Below are positions 55,516 to 63,825 of a DNA stretch of 64,000 bases, one piece after another (the first letter of the stretch is position 1; each line of letters starts with the position of its first letter). Source of the stretch: Nostoc sp. CCCryo 231-06. GTDB taxonomy: Bacteria > Cyanobacteriota > Cyanobacteriia > Cyanobacteriales > Nostocaceae. The stretch covers positions 1 through 64,000 of the forward strand of contig JAHCSU010000096.1 of assembly GCA_023522315.1 (NCBI GenBank), in the 5' to 3' direction. Under the pieces are notes generated by a model. That model was not told the DNA's origin. It did no database searches and saw only the letters and a list, made by a program, of their open reading frames with translations. Position numbers and translations under genes: made by a program.

Positions 55516-55596
55516 TGCGTCCCTCTGCAATGCTAATGCATCCCGATGCAATGTTAATGCGTCCCCCTGCAATGCCAATGCGTCCCCCTGCATTAA
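55492..55596. repeat. 21-bp tandem repeat, five units
   Basis: Units alternate TAATGCATCCCGATGCAATGT and TAATGCGTCCCTCTGCAATGC type. They begin inside the decayed toxin gene and end shortly before the response-regulator stop. The repeat explains track ORFs 55469-55723 and 55486-55713. Confidence 0.9.
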
Positions 55597-55633
55597 AATA
55601 AAAACGCTCTTTCTACTTCTTCCCTTACACCGC

Positions 55634-56344
55634 TTAAGAAGAGGGACTTTCGTTGGTGAGATTAAGACGATATCCCACACCATGCATAGTTTCAATCGGG
55701 TTCCCGCAGCCACTATTAGCTAATCTGCGGCGCAGCAAACGTATTTGAGCCGCCACCACATTACTAACTGGTTCTGCACTCACCTCCCAAAGCTGATTGC
55801 GAATCTGTTCAGTTGTGACAATTTGGTGCGGGTGCTTCATAAAATACTCTAGTAGCTGGAATTCTTTATTAGTTAAAGGAATTACTTGTTTATCCCCTTG
55901 ATGATTCTGACTGACAACCATACTGTTACCGTAATCGAGAGTCAGATTACCAACAGTTAACTCCTTGGATTGAAATTGGGGCGATCGCCTCTGCAAAGCA
56001 CGCAACCGCGCTAATAATTCCGCCATACCAAAGGGCTTCACCAGATAATCATCAGCACCCGCATCCAACCCAGCAACTTTATCTTCCATCCTATCTTTAG
56101 CTGTCAACATCAAAACTGGCAGAGGATTACGCCGTGTTCGTAGGCGACTACACAGTTCTAACCCAGACAATCCTGGCAACATCCAATCGATAATAGCCAA
56201 AGTGTACTCTGTCCACTGGTTTTCTAGATAATCCCATGCCTCATCACCATCTAAAACCCAGTCAACTACATACTTTTCCAGGTTCAAGGTGCGCTTAATT
56301 GCCGAACCCAAATCTGGCTCATCTTCGACTAGCAGGATTCTCAT
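55634..56344 (-). CDS. rppA: RppA/CopR-type response regulator (OmpR family)
   Basis: A 236-aa protein: receiver MRILLVEDEPDLGSAIKRTL with phosphoacceptor Asp in LAIIDWMLPGLSG (about 52) and Lys in DYLVKPFGM, then an OmpR winged helix (IPLTNKEFQLLEYFMKHPHQIVTTEQIRNQLW ... VAAQIRLLRRRLA). This resembles the RppA/NrsR/CopR regulators of cyanobacteria. Its kinase partner is separated from it by the R-M cassette. The TTCAT-N6-TTCAT repeats upstream of nearby metal genes are plausible targets. Confidence 0.85.
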   Translation of the reverse strand: MRILLVEDEPDLGSAIKRTLNLEKYVVDWVLDGDEAWDYLENQWTEYTLAIIDWMLPGLSGLELCSRLRTRRNPLPVLMLTAKDRMEDKVAGLDAGADDYLVKPFGMAELLARLRALQRRSPQFQSKELTVGNLTLDYGNSMVVSQNHQGDKQVIPLTNKEFQLLEYFMKHPHQIVTTEQIRNQLWEVSAEPVSNVVAAQIRLLRRRLANSGCGNPIETMHGVGYRLNLTNESPSS

Positions 56345-56428
56345 ATAATTTATCCGCCAATGATTAATTTGTATCTCTTAGATGGCTATCCTGACAATCA
56401 CTTCACCTCTTCAAGGGTTAAAAATCTA

Positions 56429-56914
56429 TCAAAGGTAGATCCGAAACTGGGCTACACCTACGGGAATTTCTGCATCACTACCAACAAATTTAGCAGAAAC
56501 TCGGTAGAGCCAAGCATTTGAAGTTCCCCTTCGCTTTACCCTCTTCATATCAATATTGAGTATATTGGCAGGGGCAACAACTTGGGCGAAAGCGATCGCA
56601 ATCTTGCTACCGTTAATAGTGGTATTTGCCTGAATTTTTCTACCAGATTGGTCAGAAATACTGAAATCATTTTTTACACTCAACCCAGGCGGAACCTCGA
56701 TATTTATCTGGGTAATAGGATTACTGTTTTGAGGAATTTGCAATTTGAAACTATGGCGCATAATTCCCCATTTAGTCTGAGGAAATTGCACTGTGCTAAG
56801 AATATGAGGAAAACTCTTAGTATCTGGTATTTTACTTGCATAAGCAGCAGAAAGTGAAGCTGTAAGCGTCAAACTAACCGCAGTTGTAAAAATGAATTTT
56901 TTCAGCATTTTCAA
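56429..56914 (-). CDS. Secreted DUF2808 protein
   Basis: A 161-aa protein with a signal peptide (FIFTTAVSLTLTASLSAAYASK), then LSTVQFPQTKWGIMRHSFKLQIPQNSNPITQINIEVPPGLSVKNDFSISD and a final VPVGVAQFRIYL beta region. This matches the cyanobacterial DUF2808 pattern, predicted to be periplasmic or outer-envelope. It is upstream of the response regulator on the same strand, and its leader contains a TTCAT-N6-TTCAT box at 56994-57009, suggesting metal control. Confidence 0.8.
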   Translation of the reverse strand: MKMLKKFIFTTAVSLTLTASLSAAYASKIPDTKSFPHILSTVQFPQTKWGIMRHSFKLQIPQNSNPITQINIEVPPGLSVKNDFSISDQSGRKIQANTTINGSKIAIAFAQVVAPANILNIDMKRVKRRGTSNAWLYRVSAKFVGSDAEIPVGVAQFRIYL

Positions 56915-56993
56915 TCTCTAATCAATCTTGTTAATCTCTTCTCAGACTCATTTTTTTAAATAAATCTGCTATTAATTAGCTTGACAGAGACAG

Positions 56994-57009
56994 ATGAAAT
57001 AAAGATGAA
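56994..57009 (-). promoter_or_regulatory. Putative response-regulator box (TTCAT-N6-TTCAT)
   Basis: ATGAAATAAAGATGAA on the plus strand, i.e. TTCATCTTTATTTCAT in the sense of the DUF2808 gene, 80 bases before its ATG. Same 11-bp spaced direct repeat as at 62804 and 63775. Confidence 0.55.
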
Positions 57010-57071
57010 ATTTGGGTGCATCCCAGTACGGTTTAGTTAAAGCTGAAACTCTTTGTTCAATTTAATTTATT

Positions 57072-57174
57072 TACAGCACTTCCGCCTGCTATGAGGTACG
57101 CACACAGTCTCAAAAGTTAGGATAGGAAAGGGATATGGGTAAAATTGTGCTTCATAATAGCCGGAAGTGCTGTA
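57072..57174. mobile_element. MITE-like element, family B copy 2 (TACAGCACTTCC)
   Basis: Begins TACAGCACTTCCGCCTGCTATGAGGTACG and ends TTCATAATAGCCGGAAGTGCTGTA. Copy 1 is at 18181. It lies between the DUF2808 leader and the lipoprotein gene; GC-rich dispersed repeat (CGTAGACGCTTCGGCTTGCCGCAGG) follows it. No gene in 56915-57278. Confidence 0.75.
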
Positions 57175-57278
57175 ACGTAGACGCTTCGGCTTGCCGCAGG
57201 CTACCGCATAGACGCGGAGCCGCTTCCCGCAGGGTAGGACAGAAAGGACGCAAAGAGAAGAAAGGAATGCTTAGGGAT

Positions 57279-57773
57279 TTATTTATTAAAGCTAAAACGA
57301 CCATCTACTTTTTTGCCATCAATATCTACAAGCATCTTCACTTGATATTGACCAGAAGACTTTTCTGGGAGCAAAACAGTATAGTGTTTACCTTCTCGAT
57401 CGTAAGCAAGGTTTAAAGTTTTCTGCCTTCCATCAGGTGTCTGAACTTGAGCCTTTACCTTGGCATTAGATATTGCTTCGTGATTATCTCCTTTTTGTAA
57501 GTAAAAATCTATATGAGTTCCATTAGCTTCTTTCTCAGCTACAAACTCTAAATGATAGGCTCCTGTTTCCACAACTTGACCTCCTTTAGATTCACCGTGC
57601 TGGCTAGATGTTTTGGCAGCAGGCGAAGCTGGAGTTGAGGTAGAAATAGCTGGACTTTTTTCGGTAGTGGCTACTTGATTACTGTTACTACAAGCTCCCA
57701 AAAAAAGCAGCCCTGCACTTGCTATAAAAATCAAACTTGATTTTAGTGAAATCATTGATTTACTCCAGTTCAT
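57279..57773 (-). CDS. Lipoprotein of the metal-efflux region (FixH/YtkA-like)
   Basis: A 164-aa protein with lipobox LLFLGAC (Cys about 28), a Ser/Thr/Pro-rich linker (STPASPAAKTSSQHGESKGG) and a beta-sandwich with YHLEFVAEKEANGTHIDFYLQKGDNHEAISNAKVKAQVQTPDG. Short His/Asp positions may bind metal. Such FixH/YtkA-like proteins are often found beside RND heavy-metal pumps. It is downstream of the RND gene on the same strand, with a MITE between. Confidence 0.65.
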   Translation of the reverse strand: MNWSKSMISLKSSLIFIASAGLLFLGACSNSNQVATTEKSPAISTSTPASPAAKTSSQHGESKGGQVVETGAYHLEFVAEKEANGTHIDFYLQKGDNHEAISNAKVKAQVQTPDGRQKTLNLAYDREGKHYTVLLPEKSSGQYQVKMLVDIDGKKVDGRFSFNK

Positions 57774-57775
57774 AA

Positions 57776-57906
57776 ATAATAGACCTCTTGCAAAAGTCCC
57801 CTAACACCCCACCCCCAGCCCCTCCCCGCCTGCGGGGAGGGGAGACTTTGACGTAAGTCAAAGGCGGGGTGGGGTTCTTTCTTTTGACTTATGCAAGAAG
57901 TCTAAT
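57776..57906. mobile_element. MITE-like element, family C
   Basis: Left end ATAATAGACCTCTTGCAAAAGTC; right end GACTTATGCAAGAAGTCTAATA (inverted, about three mismatches). The interior carries CCCCACCCC...CCTCCCCGCCTGCGGGGAGGGG...GGGGTGGGG nested hairpins. A solo left end exists at 15314. Confidence 0.75.
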
Positions 57907-57926
57907 AAACAAATTTAAAATCCCAA

Positions 57927-60900
57927 TTATAATACTGGATTTTTGGCTATATCAATATTTTGTAAGAATATAGTATTTTTAGGAGCCAGAAACTTCCTAA
58001 ACTGAGAATACAGAGCAGGAATAACTAACAGTGTTAATGCTGTCGAGGTAAACAAGCCACCCAACACCACTATCGAAAGGGGTTGTAAAATTTCTTTACC
58101 AGGGCCACTCTCAACTACTAATGGTGCTAATCCTAAAGCAGAGGTAAAAGCTGTCATTAAAATAGCGTTAAGCCGTTCCATTGAACCTTGAATAAGCACT
58201 TCTTTAAGAGGCATCCCTTCAGCAAATTTGGTATTGTAATTATCCACCAGTAGCAAACCATTACGGGTGGCAACTCCAAAGAGAGTGATAAAGCCAACTA
58301 AGGAAGCAATAGAAATTACACCATCTGTCAAAGCTACTGAAAATATTCCTCCTACCAATGCTAAAGGCAAGTTAATCATAATCATGACAGTAGAAGGTAT
58401 AGATTTGACTGAAAGATACATAATTACTGTAATGACGACAAAGGCGATCGCACTGGAAATTAAGATATTCTGAGTGGCTCGTTCTTGCGCCTCAAATTGC
58501 CCTGCATATTGAATATAGTAACCAGAGGGAGGATGCACTTGTTGATTAACTTTGTCTCGAATTTCATTGACAATAGAGCGCAAATCTCTACCGCTAGCGT
58601 TAGCCGAAACCACAATCAAGCGGGAAACATTTTCTCGGTTAATCGTATTTGGCCCTGTGCCATTGCTAATTATAGCAACTTGTGACAAAGGAATCTTTTG
58701 ACCGTTAGGTGTATCAACTAATAAATTGCCAATGGTATCCAGACTTTGCCGCGCATCTGGTTTTAACCACACAACTAAGTCAAAAGTTTGTTGTTTTTCC
58801 AAGACTTGAGAAACTACTTTTCCATTGAGTGCAGTTTCCAGAATTTCGGAAAGTTTTCCTACTGTCAAACCATATCGAGAAGCGGCTTGGCGGTTGAACT
58901 TAATTTGTATCTGTTCGACTGGGACTTGAGGCTCAAGTTGTAAATCAACAATCCCATTAACGGTTTTCATTACTTCATTTACTTGGCTCCCAATGATGCG
59001 GAGTTGTTCTAATTCTGAACCGAAAATTTTGACAGCGATCGCACTTCTCACCCCAGACAAAACCTCATCCATTCGGTGAGAGATAAAACCACCAATATTC
59101 GGCGCTACCCCTGGTAATTTAGCAAATTCTCCTCGCAGCTTTTTAATAGTTCCTTCTCTGTCTTCCATCGCTGCTTTGCTCAACTCAATATCCAAATGTC
59201 CGATATTTACCCCTGCTGCATCTGCATCACCTGGCGCACGTCCAGAACGCAACTGCACGTAAGGAAATCTAGAATCTCCCTTCAGCGCGTCTTGAAGTGC
59301 TTCTCCAGCTACATTAGTAGCTTCCAAAGATACACCAGGATAGAGAGTGAGGGTATTCACCAAAGTTTGCTCTTGAAATTCTGGTAAAAACACTCTTCCA
59401 AAGGAGGGAGCAATCACAGCAGATGCTACCACACTGGCAAGAGCTAGGGTTAAAATAATTCCAGAATGCCGCAGAGAAAATGCTAATAGGGGATGATAAA
59501 GCTTCTTAAAAAATCTTGCTATCCAAGGCTCGGTTTCTGGCAAGTTACCGTAAGGTAATAAGATTGCACATAATGCCGGAGTCACCGTTAATGCTGTGAT
59601 ACTAGAAGCAATAACTGCTGCCATATACCCTAATCCCATTGGGATAAAAATACTACCTTCTACACCAGCCAAAGCAAAAACTGGAGAGAAGACAACTATG
59701 GTAATTATGGTGGCTCCAAATACCGAATCGCGTACCTCTTGACAACCGTCAAATACTACATCTAAAACTGGGCGCGGGTTGGGAGAGTATTTATTTTCTC
59801 TGAGGTTACGATAGACGTTTTCGGCATCAACAATTGCATCATCAACTGCTGAACCAATTGCTACTGCTAATCCTCCCAAAGTCATAGTGTTTAAACCTTG
59901 TCCTAGCCAATTTAGTAATAGTACTCCGATTAGCAAGGATAAAGGCAGGGCAGTTAGACAAATAGCTAGATTACGCCAATTCATCAAAAACGGAATCAGG
60001 ATAAGTGCCACAATAATACTGCCTTCAATTAAAGCTTCCCTAACATTGTCAATGGAAGAATCAATATAGCTTTCTTGACGGAAGGTAGGAGTTATATTAA
60101 TATCTTTGGGTAAGCCAGCTTTTACTTCCGACATCGCCTCTTCTATGGCACGAGTAACAGTAGGAGTATCGGCTTGAGGCTGTTTATTAATCATCACAAT
60201 AATTGCCTTTTGACCGTTAAAACTACCATCACCCCGTTTGATAGCTGCACCAATTTGTACATCAGCTACATCGGATATTTTTACAGGTGTACCGTTGCGG
60301 GCAGTAATTACTGACTGTTGTAATTCTTCAATAGATTCAATCCGTCCAATCCCTCGAATTAATTTTTCGCGATCGGGGGTAATTAAATAGCCACCTGGTG
60401 CATTAACATTGGCAGCAGATACAGCCTCCTGCACATCTTCTAAAGTGACATTAAAGGCTTGTAACTTCTCTGGGTCAATTAATACTTGATATTGGCGAGT
60501 ATCGCCACCATAAGCTATAACCTGACTAACACCTGGAACCGCTAAAAGACGATTTGTTACTTGCCAATCGACAATGCGCCGCACTTCCATCAAAGGAGTA
60601 TTTTGGGAAGTGAAGGCGTATTGCAGTACAGTACCGATGGGGGAACTAGTGGGGGAAATTTGTGGCATTTCCACTCCTTCAGGAAGCTTACTAGAACTCT
60701 GTTGTAATCGCTCTGTTACCAATTGGCGAGCTTGGTAAATATCGCTTCCCCAGTTAAAAATTACTTTGACAACCGAAACTCCCGACGCACTAGAAGAGCG
60801 GACTGCTGTGATTCCTGGAGTACCGTTAATCGCACTTTCAATTGGTAAAGTTACTAAAGATTCAACTTCTTCTGGTGCTAATCCTGGTGCTTCAGTTTGA

Positions 60901-61046
60901 ATTTCAACTTGGGGTGGTGCAAAGTTAGGAAAAACATCCAACGGCATTTGGATAATTGTCCGAAATATCCAAAGTGTTAGGATAATTGTACCCAGAATGA
61001 CTAACCAACGGCGGGCGATCGCCCATTTAATAATCGCACTCAGCAT
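57927..61046 (-). CDS. RND metal efflux pump, inner-membrane subunit (CusA/CzcA-like)
   Basis: A 1039-aa RND permease with the two-fold repeat: 12 membrane helices, large periplasmic loops after TM1 and TM7, N-terminal PLDVFPNFAPPQVEIQTEAPGLAPEEVESLVTLPIE and TM4 acidic relay LAVAIGSAVDDAIVDAENVYRN. The VTLPIE start fits the heavy-metal (HME) branch. Metal preference (Cu/Ag versus Zn/Co/Ni) cannot be read reliably; the neighbouring DUF305 and RppA/CopR-like genes favour copper. Its ATG overlaps the adaptor's stop (TAATG). It exports from the periplasm to the outside with a TolC partner, which is not in this window. Confidence 0.85.
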   Translation of the reverse strand: MLSAIIKWAIARRWLVILGTIILTLWIFRTIIQMPLDVFPNFAPPQVEIQTEAPGLAPEEVESLVTLPIESAINGTPGITAVRSSSASGVSVVKVIFNWGSDIYQARQLVTERLQQSSSKLPEGVEMPQISPTSSPIGTVLQYAFTSQNTPLMEVRRIVDWQVTNRLLAVPGVSQVIAYGGDTRQYQVLIDPEKLQAFNVTLEDVQEAVSAANVNAPGGYLITPDREKLIRGIGRIESIEELQQSVITARNGTPVKISDVADVQIGAAIKRGDGSFNGQKAIIVMINKQPQADTPTVTRAIEEAMSEVKAGLPKDINITPTFRQESYIDSSIDNVREALIEGSIIVALILIPFLMNWRNLAICLTALPLSLLIGVLLLNWLGQGLNTMTLGGLAVAIGSAVDDAIVDAENVYRNLRENKYSPNPRPVLDVVFDGCQEVRDSVFGATIITIVVFSPVFALAGVEGSIFIPMGLGYMAAVIASSITALTVTPALCAILLPYGNLPETEPWIARFFKKLYHPLLAFSLRHSGIILTLALASVVASAVIAPSFGRVFLPEFQEQTLVNTLTLYPGVSLEATNVAGEALQDALKGDSRFPYVQLRSGRAPGDADAAGVNIGHLDIELSKAAMEDREGTIKKLRGEFAKLPGVAPNIGGFISHRMDEVLSGVRSAIAVKIFGSELEQLRIIGSQVNEVMKTVNGIVDLQLEPQVPVEQIQIKFNRQAASRYGLTVGKLSEILETALNGKVVSQVLEKQQTFDLVVWLKPDARQSLDTIGNLLVDTPNGQKIPLSQVAIISNGTGPNTINRENVSRLIVVSANASGRDLRSIVNEIRDKVNQQVHPPSGYYIQYAGQFEAQERATQNILISSAIAFVVITVIMYLSVKSIPSTVMIMINLPLALVGGIFSVALTDGVISIASLVGFITLFGVATRNGLLLVDNYNTKFAEGMPLKEVLIQGSMERLNAILMTAFTSALGLAPLVVESGPGKEILQPLSIVVLGGLFTSTALTLLVIPALYSQFRKFLAPKNTIFLQNIDIAKNPVL

Positions 61047-62671
61047 TATTTTTTCTGAATCTTGATTTCTGAATCTTCACTCGCTGTACGGTGGTTATCA
61101 ACCCATTCTGGGGATGGTTCTACTTGTACAAAACTGGCTGGTTGAAGTTGATTAGTGCGACGACTAGACCAAAAAGCACCTGCGATGAAAGCGATCGCAG
61201 CTAATGCTGTTCCTGCTCCCAGCAGCCACAGTGGTACTGGCTCTGTTGTAGTCTGTATAGGGGTTTCCGGGTGTTCGTCTACCTTTGGCTTAGTATCACC
61301 ACGCAAAGACTGAGCATAAAGCTGAGGCGATCGCACTGTCACGATCAAATCCTCCTCGAATAAGCCAGTTTTGACTTCAACCATATCCCCAGAGGTTCGA
61401 CCTAAAGTAACTTCAACAGGCTGATAGGCGTTGCCATTTTGTACATAAACCTGTTGTTTGCCATTGGCTTCAACTACAGCCGCGCTCTTAATTGCTAATA
61501 TGGCTGATGATGCTTGGTTTGTAACAACTTCTAGTTCTGCAAACATTCCTGGTTTTAGCACTCCAGCAGAATTCTCTAGTTCAGCTTGCACTGGTACTAC
61601 TCGCGTTTCTCCTTCCACCACAGAACCAATTCGGGTAATTCGTCCGACGAAAGTACGGTTAGGTATGGAAGCAACTTTGACCCTTACCTGTTGACCACTT
61701 CTTACCTGATTCAAATCTTTTTCATAAATATTCGCTGTGGCAAAAACGCGGCTGTCATTGATAATTGTCATCAACTTCCCACCCGCATCCTCGAATGATT
61801 GACCGAGGGTAGCTTCTCTATCAGCAACTTTGCCGGAAATTGGAGAAGTCACGGTAACAAGTCCTTGAGCATTGGCGCGGGTTCCCAATTGAGCAAGCCG
61901 AGTTTGATAAATACTATTACTTAGTTGAATCCGAGACTTTGCTACCTGAACGGCTGAATCAGCGCGTTTTAGCTGATTTTCTGCCTCGATAACGTCCCGA
62001 CGGCTGGCGGCTTTGGCAAGGTCGGATTTGGCTTGAGCTAACTGGGTTTCGGATTCAAGAGCATTACGACGTGGTAAAGCGCCAGCATCAGCTAATTGTC
62101 GATCTTTGTTAAACTTTTCTTGAGCATAAGCCACTTGGCTTTGTGCTTGAGCTATTTCAGCTGCGGCTATTTGTTGATAGCGATCGCGGTTTTGTTGAGC
62201 TAGCCTTAAATCAGCCTCCGCTTCCTGTAAATCACCCTGACCTTGAGCAAGTTTTTCCTGGGAATTAACCCGCATTTCTACTAGTTCAGGACTGGATATA
62301 ACGGCAACTGGTTGACCTTTTTTCACCATGACACCAGGTTCCACCAATAACTCAACCACTTTCGCTTTAGAAATTGGCGTATTTACTTCCACTTTTTGGC
62401 TGGATAGAGTTTCAATCTGTCCAGTAGTTTTAATCCCAATAGCTAGCTGTTGGCGTTTGACAGGTTCAACTTTAATTCCTAGCCGTTTGGCTGTTTGAGC
62501 ATCAACTTGAATAGAACTAGTAGCACCCGTTGTTTCACTTCCTCCTTGAAACTCATTTCCGTGTCCAGCGTGAGCCAAAACAACTGCGGGACTAGCAAGT
62601 AACAAAACACTGAAAAGTGTCCCAGAAACACAGCGAGTAACTGTAAATGGTTGCGAATAGAAGTTAGGCAT
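61046..62671 (-). CDS. RND efflux adaptor (HlyD/CusB-like)
   Basis: A 541-aa periplasmic adaptor from ATG 62671; the track start 62737 adds 22 unlikely residues. Signal helix VSGTLFSVLLLASPAVVLA is followed by HAGHGNEF, a His-rich segment suited to metal. Then come barrel/lipoyl parts (GIKTTGQIETLSSQKVEVNTPISKAKV), a long coiled-coil hairpin (about 150-290) and membrane-proximal domains. A second hydrophobic helix (WLLGAGTALAAIAFIAGAFW, about 495-514) gives an unusual C-terminal anchor with an acidic tail. A TTCAT-N6-TTCAT box lies 133 bases upstream. Coupled to the pump gene by TAATG. Confidence 0.85.
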   Translation of the reverse strand: MPNFYSQPFTVTRCVSGTLFSVLLLASPAVVLAHAGHGNEFQGGSETTGATSSIQVDAQTAKRLGIKVEPVKRQQLAIGIKTTGQIETLSSQKVEVNTPISKAKVVELLVEPGVMVKKGQPVAVISSPELVEMRVNSQEKLAQGQGDLQEAEADLRLAQQNRDRYQQIAAAEIAQAQSQVAYAQEKFNKDRQLADAGALPRRNALESETQLAQAKSDLAKAASRRDVIEAENQLKRADSAVQVAKSRIQLSNSIYQTRLAQLGTRANAQGLVTVTSPISGKVADREATLGQSFEDAGGKLMTIINDSRVFATANIYEKDLNQVRSGQQVRVKVASIPNRTFVGRITRIGSVVEGETRVVPVQAELENSAGVLKPGMFAELEVVTNQASSAILAIKSAAVVEANGKQQVYVQNGNAYQPVEVTLGRTSGDMVEVKTGLFEEDLIVTVRSPQLYAQSLRGDTKPKVDEHPETPIQTTTEPVPLWLLGAGTALAAIAFIAGAFWSSRRTNQLQPASFVQVEPSPEWVDNHRTASEDSEIKIQKK

Positions 62672-62803
62672 CGCTATCAAAAGCCTTTGGATACAGAGGC
62701 AGAGAAAATACAATGATTCGTTGCACTGCTGAGGCATTCATTTTTCAAAGAAAATACCTTCTGCAATCTGAGATACACTCCCTACCCAGTCTTTCATAGA
62801 GAA

Positions 62804-62819
62804 ATGAAATTAGGATGAA
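62804..62819 (-). promoter_or_regulatory. Putative response-regulator box (TTCAT-N6-TTCAT)
   Basis: ATGAAATTAGGATGAA on the plus strand; as TTCATCCTAATTTCAT it faces the adaptor gene, 133 bases upstream of its start. Identical in all 16 bases to the box at 63775. Confidence 0.65.
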
Positions 62820-63018
62820 AATAATTATGCTGCGTAGGCGTAGCCCGCACTTCGACAAGCTCAGTGACCATCGTAGACATCGCTGCTGAAATAACCAAAC
62901 ATCTACCCCAAATTCACAACCACAAATACATATTTTCTCTTGGCGTACTTGGCGACTTGGCGGTTCGTTCCTTTTCACAACTCACATAAGATTACTATAT
63001 CCACCCAAAAACTTAGAT

Positions 63019-63726
63019 TTACTTGTTGTACCAAGCTTTTCGCCACTGTTGCATTTCTTTAATTTCTATCTCTTGGGCTTTAACAATTTCTTGGGCTAAT
63101 TTCTTGATTTCAGGGCGCTTAGACTTACTTAAGGCATCTTGCGCCATTGTTACAGCCCCTTGGTGGTGAGGAATCATCGCATTAATAAAGCGCAAATCAA
63201 ATTCAGCATCAGCTGCACCTAAGTTCTGACTCATCATCATAGTTTTCATTTGGTCAGATGACATCTCCGCCATCTGACCCATTTTACTGTCATAAGCCAT
63301 TGGTTTATTTCCCGCATTGGCATACCAAGCTTGTCGCCACTGCTTCATCTGAGTGATTTCTTGGTTTTGCGATTTGATGATATTGTCTGCTAATTTTTTG
63401 ATTTCAGGACGTTTTGATTTCACCTGCGCTTCTTTAGCCATTTCCACAGCCCCTTGATGGTGCGGTGTCATCCCGTCAAGAAACCGTAAATCAAAATTAG
63501 CATCGGCTGGGCCTAAATTCATTGCCATGCTGTGATTCATACCACCACCGTGGTTCATCATCTGCTGCTTGTCGTTACTATTGGTAGCAGTTGCGTTTGG
63601 GGCTTGACTTTGGTTTTGGGAAGCAGGACTAGTACAGCCTGTCATTAACCCACCTGCTGAAGCGATCGCACTAAAGGTTAATGCTAAAAAGCCATTCCTA
63701 AAAGATAGCAGTTGCATAAGTCTCAC
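63019..63726 (-). CDS. Double-DUF305 putative copper-binding lipoprotein (CopM-like)
   Basis: A 235-aa protein with lipobox GLMTGC (Cys about 31), a His/Met-rich segment (NHGGGMNHSMAMN), and two tandem four-helix DUF305 domains with LDGMTPHHQGAVEMAKEA (about 84-101) and INAMIPHHQGAVTMAQDA. The two halves are near-copies, ending in MKQWRQAWY and MQQWRKAWY. Double-DUF305 proteins such as Synechocystis CopM bind periplasmic copper. A TTCAT-N6-TTCAT box lies 48 bases upstream. The cop-like regulon includes the downstream RND genes. Confidence 0.85.
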   Translation of the reverse strand: MRLMQLLSFRNGFLALTFSAIASAGGLMTGCTSPASQNQSQAPNATATNSNDKQQMMNHGGGMNHSMAMNLGPADANFDLRFLDGMTPHHQGAVEMAKEAQVKSKRPEIKKLADNIIKSQNQEITQMKQWRQAWYANAGNKPMAYDSKMGQMAEMSSDQMKTMMMSQNLGAADAEFDLRFINAMIPHHQGAVTMAQDALSKSKRPEIKKLAQEIVKAQEIEIKEMQQWRKAWYNK

Positions 63727-63774
63727 CTAAAAGTTTCCTAATTCTATATTTACTTATTAGCTTTGCAGCCAGAA

Positions 63775-63790
63775 ATGAAATTAGGATGAA
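63775..63790 (-). promoter_or_regulatory. Putative response-regulator box (TTCAT-N6-TTCAT)
   Basis: ATGAAATTAGGATGAA, same as at 62804, 48 bases before the DUF305 gene start. Spacing of 11 bp between repeats is one helical turn, as expected for OmpR-type dimers. Confidence 0.65.
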
Positions 63791-63825
63791 ATCTAACTTA
63801 TTAAAGAAGTCCAGTATCTTGTTGT

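Noticed and set aside
57135-57416. 93-aa plus-strand ORF
   Set aside because: Starts in a MITE, crosses dispersed repeats and runs antisense into the lipoprotein gene.
62745-62978. 77-aa minus-strand ORF
   Set aside because: Overlaps the putative regulatory box and a dispersed repeat; no recognisable features.
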